A stretch of DNA of 64,000 nucleotides from Flavobacterium sp. N1736 (GCF_025947065.1 NZ_CP109994.1:3844001-3908000), one strand, 5' to 3'. Positions 16,980 through 25,671 are shown, numbered from the stretch's first letter. A program made the numbers and translations. Notes: generated by a model from the sequence alone, not told the origin.

Positions 16980-17489
16980 ATGAATCCAAAACATCCTTCA
17001 GAATCTCTAACTATTTTAACTGATTTAGTTTTGCCAAGTGAAACAAATCCTTTAAACAATCTTTTTGGCGGCGAATTATTAGCCAGAATGGATCGTGCAG
17101 CAAGTATCGCTGCCCGCAGACATTCGCGCCGAATTGTGGTTACGGCTTCTGTAAATCACGTCGCTTTTAACAGAGCAATTTCATTAGGAAGCGTTGTTAC
17201 TGTTGAAGCAAAAGTATCCAGATCTTTCAAAAGTTCGATGGAAGTTTTTATCGATGTTTGGGTTGAAGACCGCGAATCCGGAAACAGAACCAAAGCAAAC
17301 GAAGCTATTTATACTTTTGTTGCTGTTGACGATACCGGAAGACCGGTTGAAGTGCCGGCAATTGCTCCTGAAACGGAACTTGAAATACAGCGTTTTGATG
17401 CTGCATTGCGTCGTAAACAGTTGAGTTTACTGCTTGCCGGAAAAATAAAACCTTCTGAAGCGACAGAATTAAAGGCTTTATTTTTATAG
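16980..17489 (+). CDS. Acyl-CoA thioesterase, hotdog fold
   Basis: 169 residues, single hotdog domain of the YciA/BFIT type that hydrolyses acyl-CoA. Diagnostic segments are 'LPSETNPLNNLFGGELLARMD', with the Asn and Asp residues of the active-site region, 'VTASVNHVAFNRAISLGSVV' and 'TKANEAIYTFVAVD'. It is cytoplasmic and stands alone between the palindromic element and recA. The physiological substrate cannot be told from sequence. Confidence 0.88.
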   Translation: MNPKHPSESLTILTDLVLPSETNPLNNLFGGELLARMDRAASIAARRHSRRIVVTASVNHVAFNRAISLGSVVTVEAKVSRSFKSSMEVFIDVWVEDRESGNRTKANEAIYTFVAVDDTGRPVEVPAIAPETELEIQRFDAALRRKQLSLLLAGKIKPSEATELKALFL

Positions 17490-17638
17490 TAAAATTTGTG
17501 ACAATTTGGAACAATTTGAGGTAATGATACTTCAAAAAAAAGAACTAATTTTACAAAATTACATGCCCATGAAAATCTAAATCAGGAAGTTATTTCATTT
17601 TCTGATTTACACTTGAAAGAGAAAATATAAAAACTTAG

Positions 17639-18670
17639 ATGAAAGAAAAAGAAAAAGAAAAGATGAGTTCAGAGAAAGATGCCAAATTAAAAGCGCTACA
17701 ACTTACGCTTGACAAACTAGATAAAACTTACGGAAAGGGAACCGTAATGAAAATGGGCGATAAAGCCATTGTAGAAGTTGAAACAATTTCTTCTGGTTCT
17801 CTTGGTGTTGATTTAGCACTTGGAGTTAATGGTTATCCAAGAGGAAGAATTATCGAAATTTACGGACCGGAATCTTCTGGTAAAACTACATTGACATTAC
17901 ATGCAATTGCCGAAGCTCAAAAAGCAGGCGGAATTGCAGCTTTTATAGATGCAGAGCACGCTTTTGATAGAAATTATGCCGAAAAATTAGGCGTAGATAT
18001 CGAAAACCTAATTATCTCACAACCAGACAATGGTGAACAAGCTTTAGAAATTGCCGAAAACTTAATTCGTTCAGGAGCAATTGATATTGTTGTTATTGAC
18101 TCGGTTGCTGCATTGACTCCAAAAAGTGAAATCGAAGGCGAAATGGGAGATTCTAAAATGGGTCTTCACGCTCGTTTGATGTCTCAGGCTTTGAGAAAAC
18201 TAACCGGAACTATCAGCAAAACAAATTGTACTGTTTTCTTCATCAACCAGTTGAGAGAGAAAATTGGTGTAATGTTTGGAAATCCTGAAACTACAACGGG
18301 TGGTAATGCCTTAAAATTCTATGCTTCTGTACGTTTAGATATTCGTCGTTCATCTCAAATTAAAGACGGGGAAAATGTGATCGGAAACAGAACCAAAGTA
18401 AAAGTGGTTAAAAACAAAGTAGCACCGCCTTTTAAAACTGCCGAATTCGACATTATGTACGGTGAAGGAGTTTCTAAAACCGGTGAAATTTTAGATTTAG
18501 CTGTTGAATTTGATATCGTTAAAAAAGCAGGATCCTGGTTTAGCTACGGAGACACCAAATTAGGACAAGGACGTGACGCAGTAAAAGCATTAATTAAAGA
18601 TAATCCAGAATTAGCTGATGAGTTAGAGCTTAAAATTAAAGCTCATATCAAAGAATTGGCTAACGCTTAA
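17639..18670 (+). CDS. recA: Recombinase RecA
   Basis: 343 residues from this ATG. The Walker A motif GPESSGKT is at 76-83, '[20 protein letters not shown]' carries Walker B and L1 flank, and '[21 protein letters not shown]' covers the L2 region. It catalyses strand exchange and SOS co-protease activity. A second ATG at 17663 (MSSEKDAK) matches the usual flavobacterial start; the extra MKEKEKEK could be untranslated, and both starts follow A-rich leaders. It is followed by a strong terminator. Confidence 0.96.
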   Translation: MKEKEKEKMSSEKDAKLKALQLTLDKLDKTYGKGTVMKMGDKAIVEVETISSGSLGVDLALGVNGYPRGRIIEIYGPESSGKTTLTLHAIAEAQKAGGIAAFIDAEHAFDRNYAEKLGVDIENLIISQPDNGEQALEIAENLIRSGAIDIVVIDSVAALTPKSEIEGEMGDSKMGLHARLMSQALRKLTGTISKTNCTVFFINQLREKIGVMFGNPETTTGGNALKFYASVRLDIRRSSQIKDGENVIGNRTKVKVVKNKVAPPFKTAEFDIMYGEGVSKTGEILDLAVEFDIVKKAGSWFSYGDTKLGQGRDAVKALIKDNPELADELELKIKAHIKELANA

Positions 18671-18710
18671 TAAATTAAAAGTCAGTAAATTACCGACTTT
18701 ATAATTCCAA

Positions 18711-18744
18711 CCCGACAGGTTTTAAAAACCTGTCGGGTTTTTTT
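18711..18744 (+). terminator. Terminator after recA
   Basis: 13-bp stem CCCGACAGGTTTT/AAAACCTGTCGGG followed by a run of seven T. A smaller hairpin AAAGTC/GACTTT precedes it at 18679-18700. The GACAGG palindrome is of a kind dispersed in flavobacteria. Confidence 0.88.
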
Positions 18745-19050
18745 ATTTAAAAAAAGTAAAAAAATTGACGCAACCATTTTCAAACAATTGCATCTTATAA
18801 AAAGACTTACGATTTTACCTGGTATTTACTGCCATAAATACTGTATTCGAGAGTTTATTTTTAGAATAAATTTGGTTGTTTATTGTTTAATGAAAATCCG
18901 TTAGTTTTTTGGTGCTAACGGGTTTTTATTGTTTTTAAAGAAATAGTTTACTTTTCTGCGCAACCTTTCGTGTTTCTTACAATCTAATAATTGTGACGTT
19001 AACCTGAGTTCTAATCAAACTCTTTATTATCAACCTTTAAGATTGTAACC
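18745..19050. other. Intergenic region with GCAACC boxes and a hairpin
   Basis: No convincing gene of normal size. Two similar boxes occur, GACGCAACC...TTGCATCTTAT at 18768-18799 and GCGCAACC...CAATCTAAT at 18957-18988. A hairpin CCGTTAG/CTAACGG followed by GTTTTT lies at 18898-18927, a plausible terminator for an unidentified short transcript. Confidence 0.4.
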
Positions 19051-19155
19051 ATGAAAGAGAAACTGGAAGTGTTGTTGAATAAAAACCGCAAAAAAACCAA
19101 ATTAAAAATTAAGAAAGTATTACGTTTTATTTCTGAGAAAATAATACATCGATAA
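19051..19155 (+). CDS. Possible very small basic peptide
   Basis: 34 codons (MKEKLEVLLNKNRKKTKLKI then KKVLRFISEKIIHR). Strongly basic and predicted helical. There is no recognisable family, ribosome-binding site or clear promoter. It is bounded downstream by a bidirectional terminator. This is weak evidence for a real gene. Confidence 0.25.
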   Translation: MKEKLEVLLNKNRKKTKLKIKKVLRFISEKIIHR

Positions 19156-19189
19156 ATTTTGAATATAAAAGGGGTTTTAATTCAAAATA

Positions 19190-19224
19190 AAACCCGGCAA
19201 ACTGTAAAAGCTTGCCGGGTTTAT
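19190..19224. terminator. Bidirectional terminator before plsC stop
   Basis: AAACCCGGCAA and TTGCCGGGTTT form an 11-bp stem around an 11-base loop, with T-rich sequence on both strands. It ends the minus-strand acyltransferase gene and any transcript from the left. Confidence 0.85.
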
Positions 19225-19231
19225 TATTTAA

Positions 19232-19987
19232 TTACTCTTGTAGTTTTTCCTTTTTAAATTCAAGTAAGCCTTTATAAATCAATTGTCTTACCTCGTCTCT
19301 AAGCTCTTTTCTGTTTTCGCTTGCAAGTCCTTTTGTTTCAACAAATGGTAAAACTTTAATTCTCATTTTGCCCGGACTTCCGCTTAAAAATGTATACGAA
19401 AATCGTTCTTTATTATCGGCAAAAACAATTGGCACAATCGGAATTTGATGATCAATTGCAAGGCGAAAAGCACCATCTTTAAATTCATCCAATAAAATAC
19501 TTTCATCGTCCGGAACGCCTCCTTCAGGAAAAATACAAATACTAAGTCCTTGATTTAATCTGTCTTGTGCTCTTTTAAAAACTTCATTTTTACTTCTTGA
19601 TGAACTTCTGTCTACTAAAATGCAGGTTCTTTTATAGAAAAATCCAAACAACGGAATCTTCGAAAGTTCTTTCTTTCCAACAAAAACAAACGGATTTCGA
19701 ACAATCACCAACATCAGCATAATATCTGTCATTGAAGTATGATTGGCGACAATCATATAACTTTTGCCTTTCTCCAGTTTTTGCAAACGCTCGATTTTGT
19801 AATAAAAACCCATTCCGAAAAGGATAAATCTAGCCCAAATACGAGCCATTTTAAAGAAATATGGATATCCACTCTCAGTTATTATAGAAACAAGCAAAAA
19901 TGGCAGCATAATCAATATCGGAATGGCCATTAAAATGTAAAACCAAATGCGCCAAACAATCCAAAAAACAATTTTAATTCCTTTCAT
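19232..19987 (-). CDS. plsC: 1-acyl-sn-glycerol-3-phosphate acyltransferase
   Basis: 251 residues. It transfers an acyl chain to lysophosphatidic acid to make phosphatidic acid at the inner membrane. Two hydrophobic segments lie at about 6-36 and 50-62. The catalytic motif NHTSMTD (H83 ... D88), the substrate-binding FPEGG (153-157) and 'IPIVPIVFADN' are all present. Length is normal for the family. It is a single gene with its own terminator. Confidence 0.9.
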   Translation of the reverse strand: MKGIKIVFWIVWRIWFYILMAIPILIMLPFLLVSIITESGYPYFFKMARIWARFILFGMGFYYKIERLQKLEKGKSYMIVANHTSMTDIMLMLVIVRNPFVFVGKKELSKIPLFGFFYKRTCILVDRSSSRSKNEVFKRAQDRLNQGLSICIFPEGGVPDDESILLDEFKDGAFRLAIDHQIPIVPIVFADNKERFSYTFLSGSPGKMRIKVLPFVETKGLASENRKELRDEVRQLIYKGLLEFKKEKLQE

Positions 19988-20078
19988 GGTTTCAAATGTA
20001 AGAAATCAGAAAGGAATTTTACAAAAAGAATTAATCTTGCCTGGAAATCTTTTTAAATCCAATGACAATCGTACTGTT

Positions 20079-20176
20079 TGTCATTTCGACGGAGTAGAAA
20101 TCACACATAATTCTACAAAGATTGGCGACTCTGCTTGTGGAAATTCTAGTGTGATTTCTCCTCCGTCGAAATGACA
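20079..20176. repeat. Palindromic dispersed element A (MITE/REP-like)
   Basis: 28-base arms at 20079-20106 and 20149-20176 are inverted repeats with one mismatch, beginning TGTCATTTCGACGGAG and ending in TGACA. The internal part includes ACAAAGATTG. Related but diverged sequences occur at 30371-30467 and about 46960-47060. Confidence 0.85.
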
Positions 20177-20331
20177 TAAAATGAGAAATGACATAAAAAG
20201 AGAAAAAAACTTTGTGTTCTCTGTGGTGAAAAAACGATAAGATGGGATAATAAAATTTGAAACTTTACAAAAACTTACACATTTTGAGTTAAAAAAACGA
20301 ACTTTGCGTTTAGTAATAAGAAAAAACGAGA

Positions 20332-21306
20332 ATGGCAAAAATACTGACTGGTGTTCAGAGTACTGGAACGCCACACTTAGGCAATTTATTGGGAGCAATT
20401 ATTCCTGCAATCGAATTATCAAACAATCCGGCAAACGAATCATATTTGTTTATTGCTGATTTACATTCGATTACGCAAATAAAAGATGGTAAAACATTAA
20501 GAGAAAACACTTATAGTACTGCAGCGGCGTGGCTTGCATGTGGTCTAAATCCTGATAAAGTTACGTTTTACAGACAATCTGATGTGACGCAAACTGCTGA
20601 ATTAACCTGGTATTTAAGTTGCTTTTTTCCGTTTCAGCGTTTGACTTTGGCACATTCTTTCAAAGATAAATCCGATCGTTTGGATGATGTTAATGCCGGA
20701 CTTTTTACCTATCCGATGTTAATGGCAGCAGATATTTTATTGTATGATGCTGAATTTGTTCCGGTTGGAAAAGACCAATTGCAGCATTTAGAAATTACGC
20801 GCGATGTGGCTTCCCGTTTTAACCACCAAATGGGAGAAACGTTTGTAATTCCGGAAGCTAAAATTCAGGAAGACAGTATGTTGATTCCGGGAACAAACGG
20901 AGGGAAAATGAGTAAATCTGCTAATAATATTATCAATATTTTCCTTGACGATAAAACGCTTCGCAAGCAGGTTATGAGTATTGAAACAGATAGTACACCA
21001 CTTGAAGAACCAAAAAATCCGGATACCTGCAATGCTTTTGCAATTTATTCTTTATTGGCAAATGAAACTCAAATTGCCGAAATGAGAGCGAATTATTTAG
21101 GCGGAAATTATGGTTATGGGCATGCAAAACAAGCTTTGTTTGAATTGATTACAGAAAAATTTAAAACCGAAAGAGAAAAATACAATTACTACATTAGCAA
21201 TCTTGAAGAAGTCGATAACTTATTAAAAAAAGGTGCTTCAAAAGCTTCTGTTGTTGCTGATGGCGTTCTCCAAAAAGTTAGAGAAGTTCTTGGATTTGGA
21301 AAATAA
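20332..21306 (+). CDS. trpS: Tryptophanyl-tRNA synthetase
   Basis: 324 residues, class I enzyme charging tRNA-Trp. The HIGH-equivalent TPHLGN is at 13-18 and KMSKS at 192-196. 'MAADILLYDAEFVPVGKDQLQHLE' is the Trp-pocket region. Its length matches the short bacterial form. It has a strong terminator immediately after it. A weak -7-like element (GAACTTTG, 20299-20306) lies upstream. Confidence 0.95.
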   Translation: MAKILTGVQSTGTPHLGNLLGAIIPAIELSNNPANESYLFIADLHSITQIKDGKTLRENTYSTAAAWLACGLNPDKVTFYRQSDVTQTAELTWYLSCFFPFQRLTLAHSFKDKSDRLDDVNAGLFTYPMLMAADILLYDAEFVPVGKDQLQHLEITRDVASRFNHQMGETFVIPEAKIQEDSMLIPGTNGGKMSKSANNIINIFLDDKTLRKQVMSIETDSTPLEEPKNPDTCNAFAIYSLLANETQIAEMRANYLGGNYGYGHAKQALFELITEKFKTEREKYNYYISNLEEVDNLLKKGASKASVVADGVLQKVREVLGFGK

Positions 21307-21325
21307 ATTCGAAGCTGAACAAAAT

Positions 21326-21359
21326 AAAAATGCCTCCTGAATATTCAGGAGGCATTTTT
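21326..21359 (+). terminator. Terminator after trpS
   Basis: Perfect 15-bp stem AAAAATGCCTCCTGA/TCAGGAGGCATTTTT with an ATAT loop. Confidence 0.92.
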
Positions 21360-21471
21360 ATTTGTAAATGTGCGAAAACTAATAAATAATTTGTAATTTC
21401 ATCATATTCAATAAGTTGCATTAAAAATCAGTTAAAGCTTCAAACAAATCCATAACTAAAACCAAATAAAA

Positions 21472-21597
21472 ATGAACAAATTAATAGAAGATTATGACGT
21501 TCCGCCTTATTTGTTTCAAATTCTGAACGTTATTTTCGCCATTATTATAATCATTGTTTTGTACCAATTGTACAAGCATTTTAAAAGTAAAAGCTGA
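21472..21597 (+). CDS. Small single-pass membrane protein (41 residues)
   Basis: MNKLIEDYDVPPYLFQILNV is followed by a strongly hydrophobic run (IFAIIIIIVLYQLY) and a basic tail (KHFKSKS). Short acidic N-terminus, one membrane helix and positive C-terminus form a coherent architecture. It is preceded by an A-rich leader typical of the genus. It lies alone in a gap of about 470 bases. No known family is recognised. Confidence 0.55.
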   Translation: MNKLIEDYDVPPYLFQILNVIFAIIIIIVLYQLYKHFKSKS

Positions 21598-21778
21598 GTT
21601 TATCATTGGGGAAATGATTTGAAAATCAGAATTTTAAAGAAGGAACAACACCATTCGTAGAAAAACGTAAAGCTGAATTTACAGGGAAATAAGTTATACC
21701 ACAAAGCTGCACAAAGATTTCACAGAAATTCACAAAGTATTAAAAACTTAGGAACCGCTATTTAAAAGAATTTACGCC

Positions 21779-22879
21779 TTAAATAGATTCGAATAATTTG
21801 CCGGGCAAAGGTCGAATTACGCCTTTAAGTTCCATATTTAAAAGCATTCCTGATATTTTAAAAATCGGGAAATCACATTGTAGCGCAATAGTGTCAAGTA
21901 ATTCTTTTCCGTTTTTGAGTAAAAAATCATATACCTTTTGTTCGTCGGGATCAAGATCAACAAACAATGATTTCTGAATAGGTTTTACTTTTTTCTCAAT
22001 ATCCCAGTTAAGAATATAAACTAAATCTGCGGCACTCGACAAAACATTTGCCTTTTGTGTTTTAATCAGGTTATTGCAACCCTGACTATACTTATCTGTA
22101 ACTCTGCCGGGAACAGCAAAAACATCACGGTTATAATCATTTGCCAGATTTGCTGTAATTAGCGATCCGCCTGTATCAGCAGATTCGATAACGATTGTAG
22201 CCTCGGTCATTCCGGCAACGATACGGTTTCTGCGTACAAAATTCTCTTTATCAGGATTTGAAGAGCTCCAAAATTCAGTAATAAAACCACCGTTTTGTTC
22301 CATTTTTGCGACATATTTTTTATGTGTTTTTGGATAAATCTGATTTAAGCCATGCGCCAAAACTCCAATGGTTTGCAAGTTATTTTCCATGGCAAACTGA
22401 TGCGCCATAATATCAACACCATAAGCAAATCCACTGACTATTACAGGATCAAGCGGCGCGAGATCTTCTATGAGTTTTCTGCAAAATTCAGTTCCGTACG
22501 AAGTAATCTGCCTCGTTCCAACAATGCTGATAATTCTTTTATTTTTAAGATTAATGTTTCCTGCAGAAAAAATTAAAACCGGCGAATCAATGCAATGTTT
22601 AAGCCGCTCCGGATAATCTTCGTCTTTAAAAAAAGAAACATTTATATCATTTGCCTTAATAAATTCAAGCTCTAAACTGGCTTTTTCAAAAATAGATTTG
22701 TCTCTTAGATTTCTCAATAATACAGATCCTACTCCGTCAATCGCAGCAATTTGATTTGTTTTGGCTGTTAAAACATCATTGGCACTGCCAAAATGCGTCA
22801 ATAACTTTTTAGCCATAATATCGCCAACGCCGTCGACTTTTAATAAAGCTAATAAATAAAATAAATCCTGTTCTAACAT
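21779..22879 (-). CDS. dprA: DNA-processing protein DprA
   Basis: 366 residues. DprA loads RecA on incoming single-stranded DNA during natural transformation. An N-terminal helix-hairpin-helix pair (GVGDIMAKKLLTHFG and IDGVGSVLLRNL) precedes the Rossmann core: 'SIVGTRQITSYGTEFC', 'PVIVSGFAYGVDIMAHQFA', 'GVLAHGLNQIYPKTHKK', 'ENFVRRNRIVAGM', 'VIESADTGGSLITA'. A C-terminal winged-helix domain (KVYDFLLKNGKELLDTIALQ) completes it. This is a full-length version. No other competence genes are in the window. Confidence 0.93.
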   Translation of the reverse strand: MLEQDLFYLLALLKVDGVGDIMAKKLLTHFGSANDVLTAKTNQIAAIDGVGSVLLRNLRDKSIFEKASLELEFIKANDINVSFFKDEDYPERLKHCIDSPVLIFSAGNINLKNKRIISIVGTRQITSYGTEFCRKLIEDLAPLDPVIVSGFAYGVDIMAHQFAMENNLQTIGVLAHGLNQIYPKTHKKYVAKMEQNGGFITEFWSSSNPDKENFVRRNRIVAGMTEATIVIESADTGGSLITANLANDYNRDVFAVPGRVTDKYSQGCNNLIKTQKANVLSSAADLVYILNWDIEKKVKPIQKSLFVDLDPDEQKVYDFLLKNGKELLDTIALQCDFPIFKISGMLLNMELKGVIRPLPGKLFESI

Positions 22880-23101
22880 ACTTGTATTTCGTTTTTAAGA
22901 AGTCTAAAAAATCTTAAAAACAACATCAGCCTGACTACTTTTAAGAATAACAAAGATATGAAATAGATGTAAATTCTTCCTAAAATAAAAATTTTAAAGC
23001 AAATTATAATTATTTCCAAAAAAGTAATTACTTTTAAATTACTGAAAGCGAATCTTCTACAGATCTACGGAAAGTTGTTAATAAAAATTGTGAATAAAAT
23101 T

Positions 23102-23130
23102 TTGATAACTATATTGGATGCATAACTTTG
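23102..23130 (+). promoter_or_regulatory. Promoter of the HU-like/SPOR gene
   Basis: TTG at 23102-23104, 18 bases, TAACTTTG at 23123-23130. The box lies after an upstream in-frame ATG (23118) and five bases before the ATG at 23136, which decides the start and predicts an almost leaderless transcript. Confidence 0.75.
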
Positions 23131-23135
23131 TTACT

Positions 23136-24104
23136 ATGAAAATCGAAACTTACATCGCGCAATTATTGTATCGTTACCAGTGTGTAACGGTTCCTGGATT
23201 TGGAGCATTTCTAACAGAAATTCACCCTGCTCAGGTTAATGAGAGCACAAATTCGTTTTTTCCACCAAAAAAAACGATCTCATTCAATAGTCTTCTAAAA
23301 AACAACGACGGACTATTGGCAAATCATATTGCTCAGGCAGAAAAAACATCTTATGGTTTTGCTGTCAGTGCAATTGCCCATGAAGTTATGAACTGGAAAA
23401 AAACGTTAGAAGAATATGGTGTTTTAAACTTAAAAAACATTGGTGATATTCGTCTAAACGCAGATCAAAACATGGTTTTCAGTCCAAACGATCAGCATAA
23501 TTACCTAACTACTTCATTTGGATTAAGTCCGTTTGTTTCTCCCCTTGTAAAAAGAGAAATTTTTGAGAAAAAAGTCGCAGAACTTGAAGAAAGAGAAGTT
23601 ATAGCATTACTTGAAAATGAAGAGGAAGAAGTAAAATCTTCTAAATCTTATTTGAGATATGCAGCAATATTTGTTTTAGGTCTTGGAATTACAGGAAGTA
23701 TTGGATATCCGATATACCAAAACCAAATTGCCACACAAACACTTATCGTTCAAAGTGCTGTTCAGAAAAAAGTAGAAAACAAAATACAAGAAGCAACATT
23801 CTTTATTCAAAATCCGTTGCCGGCTGTTACACTTTCTGTAGATTCATATAAAACAGAAACTGTTGAAACAAAAATGCCTTATCACATTATGGCAGGTGCT
23901 TTCAGGAGTGAACAAAATGCTAAAAAAGCGTATGACCAATTAATTAAAGATGGTTATAATGCCAGAATGCTTGGCGAAAACAAACACGGATTATTCCCAG
24001 TTTTATACGGAAGCTACGCTACAATGGCTGAAGCCGAAAAAGCTCAAAAAGAAATTCAAAAAGGCGAAAATCCACAAGCCTGGATTTTAGTCGAATCTTT
24101 ATAA
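23136..24104 (+). CDS. HU-like (CCDC81-type) and SPOR domain membrane protein
   Basis: 322 residues from the ATG at 23136. The first 60 residues (MKIETYIAQLLYRYQCVTVP, GFGAFLTE) and the next 75 (FAVSAIAHEVMNWKKTLEEYG) form the two HU-like modules of the CCDC81-type prokaryotic HU family. One membrane helix follows (LRYAAIFVLGLGITGSIGYP, about 175-195). A C-terminal SPOR domain (PYHIMAGAFRSEQNAKKAYD ... PVLYGSYATMAEAEKAQKE) would bind denuded peptidoglycan. This architecture is widespread in Flavobacteriia; a DNA-binding or envelope-division role is inferred only. Confidence 0.85.
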   Translation: MKIETYIAQLLYRYQCVTVPGFGAFLTEIHPAQVNESTNSFFPPKKTISFNSLLKNNDGLLANHIAQAEKTSYGFAVSAIAHEVMNWKKTLEEYGVLNLKNIGDIRLNADQNMVFSPNDQHNYLTTSFGLSPFVSPLVKREIFEKKVAELEEREVIALLENEEEEVKSSKSYLRYAAIFVLGLGITGSIGYPIYQNQIATQTLIVQSAVQKKVENKIQEATFFIQNPLPAVTLSVDSYKTETVETKMPYHIMAGAFRSEQNAKKAYDQLIKDGYNARMLGENKHGLFPVLYGSYATMAEAEKAQKEIQKGENPQAWILVESL

Positions 24105-24110
24105 AAATTA

Positions 24111-24144
24111 AAAAAATCCAGTTCTAAAGAATTGGATTTTTTTT
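24111..24144 (+). terminator. Terminator after the SPOR gene
   Basis: AAAAAATCCA(G)TTC and GAATTGGATTTTTT form a stem around TAAA, followed by a T-run. Confidence 0.85.
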
Positions 24145-24231
24145 GCCTTATTTTATCTTCTAAAAACCTTATACAATCACAGCGCCAATAATTCAACGTT
24201 TATTTTTGTTTTCAATTTAAAAATAATCGAA

Positions 24232-24672
24232 ATGAATAGTACCATTAAATTCACATTGGCAATAATGTTAATGCTAAGTTCTCAGGCGTTTTTTGCGCAG
24301 CAAATAGTAACTAGTGACAAAGAACAGCAAATCATCAATCAAAAGGCTCAAAAAGAAGCTAAAAAAGCATCTGATGAATATCATGCGAAACTAAATGACG
24401 AACAGGATAAATTAAAAAAAGAGCAAAAACGTGTAGAGAAACATCAAAAAGATTTGAAAAATTCTGAAAAAGATCTGCAGAACAACAAAAAGAAAGTTGC
24501 AAAACTAGAAGCAGATAATCAAAAGATAAGTTCTAAATTAGGTTCACTTTCTGATGAAGATGCACAGAAACAACAAGTGAAACTGAAAAAGAATGAACTT
24601 GAAATTCAAAAACTTAAAGTAAAACAAATTGATCAGCAAAAGGCTTTAGACAAAGTACAAGCCGAGATATAA
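24232..24672 (+). CDS. Exported coiled-coil protein
   Basis: 146 residues. A signal peptide (MNSTIKFTLAIMLMLSSQAFFAQ) precedes an almost entirely helical, Lys/Gln/Glu-rich coiled coil (KEQKRVEKHQKDLKNSEKDL ... VKQIDQQKALDKVQAEI). No family is recognised beyond low-complexity resemblance. It is probably periplasmic. It is convergent with the next gene, with a shared terminator. Confidence 0.7.
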   Translation: MNSTIKFTLAIMLMLSSQAFFAQQIVTSDKEQQIINQKAQKEAKKASDEYHAKLNDEQDKLKKEQKRVEKHQKDLKNSEKDLQNNKKKVAKLEADNQKISSKLGSLSDEDAQKQQVKLKKNELEIQKLKVKQIDQQKALDKVQAEI

Positions 24673-24675
24673 AAC

Positions 24676-24710
24676 AAAAAAGCCTGTTTCATGTGGAACA
24701 GGCTTTTTTT
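24676..24710. terminator. Bidirectional terminator with a parS-like loop
   Basis: Stem AAAAAAGCCTGTT/AACAGGCTTTTTT. The centre, 24685-24700, reads TGTTTCATGTGGAACA, one base away from the parS-like 16-mers at 30.5-33 kb. Confidence 0.88.
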
Positions 24711-25481
24711 TTACTTCACTATTTTTGCATTCTGAGAGAGTATTTCTTTTTGGTTTTGATAGATCGTTAATGTTGCCGGCGGCGAACTATCCTCGCCCAT
24801 TACAATGATATAACATTCATAAAGATAAGCTCCTTTTTTAAAATTATATTTACCGTTTCCTCCGCTTCCATCTGCAATCCACTGTCCGTTAGTAATCACT
24901 AAATCAGGCTCTGCACTCATTGGTTTTTTAATAGACCATGAAGCATATCTGTAATTGTCATTTCCCAAATTATCATTTCCTAAATTGTCAATTCTGATTC
25001 TAAATTTAGAAGTTTCCAAAATATAAACCGGATTAATAAACTTCGCGATCGACGGATGAAGTTTGCTTTTTTCAGCAGCTACTAACTTATTTTCCAGATC
25101 TGCTTCAAATTTTGACTGATAATTAATTGCAAAAACTTTCCCATTTGTATCAATCCATAAAGTACCGTTATTCAGCATTATGCCACGCCAGCCAACGTCG
25201 CTCCAATCTTTTGCAGGATTTGATTTAATAATTTCATTCCTCAGAGTGACATCAAAAATCTGATCGTATCTTTTTATAAAATCGGTTTTGTTTTTAACCG
25301 CAGTGATTGGATATTCTCTTTTAAGCGGAAAAGTAATAAAAGTCGCAATTCCTTCTTTGTCATTACTTTTCACTTTCGCAATAAAGCTTTTAACGAACTT
25401 TTGATACTCTGGTTTTAAATCTTGCCCTATTGCCAAATGACTCGAAAAAATAATGATGATGATATATAATAGCTTTTTCAT
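24711..25481 (-). CDS. Exported protein of unknown function
   Basis: 256 residues. The signal peptide is MKKLLYIIIIIFSSHLAIGQ. The first half (YQKFVKSFIAKVKSNDKEGI ATFITFPL) resembles small NTF2-like or DUF domains seen in bacterial exported proteins ('GWRGIMLNNGTLWIDTNGK'). A short duplication, DNLGNDNLGNDNY, arises from a 15-base direct repeat near 24958-24990. No firm family assignment. Confidence 0.65.
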   Translation of the reverse strand: MKKLLYIIIIIFSSHLAIGQDLKPEYQKFVKSFIAKVKSNDKEGIATFITFPLKREYPITAVKNKTDFIKRYDQIFDVTLRNEIIKSNPAKDWSDVGWRGIMLNNGTLWIDTNGKVFAINYQSKFEADLENKLVAAEKSKLHPSIAKFINPVYILETSKFRIRIDNLGNDNLGNDNYRYASWSIKKPMSAEPDLVITNGQWIADGSGGNGKYNFKKGAYLYECYIIVMGEDSSPPATLTIYQNQKEILSQNAKIVK

Positions 25482-25540
25482 AAATTTTTAGATAACGTTA
25501 TAATATTTAAACCGATAAACTCTAAGTTACAAATATTTGC

Positions 25541-25556
25541 TGTTTAACGTGGAACA
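25541..25556. promoter_or_regulatory. Degenerate parS-like site
   Basis: TGTTTAACGTGGAACA differs at one base from the 16-mer TGTTTCACGTGGAACA present at 32894. It lies between two minus-strand genes. Confidence 0.4.
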
Positions 25557-25609
25557 ATTAAAAGAAATAATTACTTCCAATTCCCCTATTTTACATAATG
25601 TTAGTTAGC

Positions 25610-25671
25610 AAAATCTAAAATCTAAAATCTAAAATCTAAAATCTAAAATCTAAAATCTAAAATCTAAAATC
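25610..25671. repeat. Heptanucleotide microsatellite
   Basis: Nearly nine tandem copies of AAAATCT. The last copy overlaps the TGA stop codon of the helicase gene, so changes in copy number alter the 3' flank but not the protein. Confidence 0.95.

Noticed and set aside
17305..17535. 76-codon minus-strand frame overlapping the thioesterase gene
   Set aside because: It is antisense to a conserved hotdog domain and matches no family.
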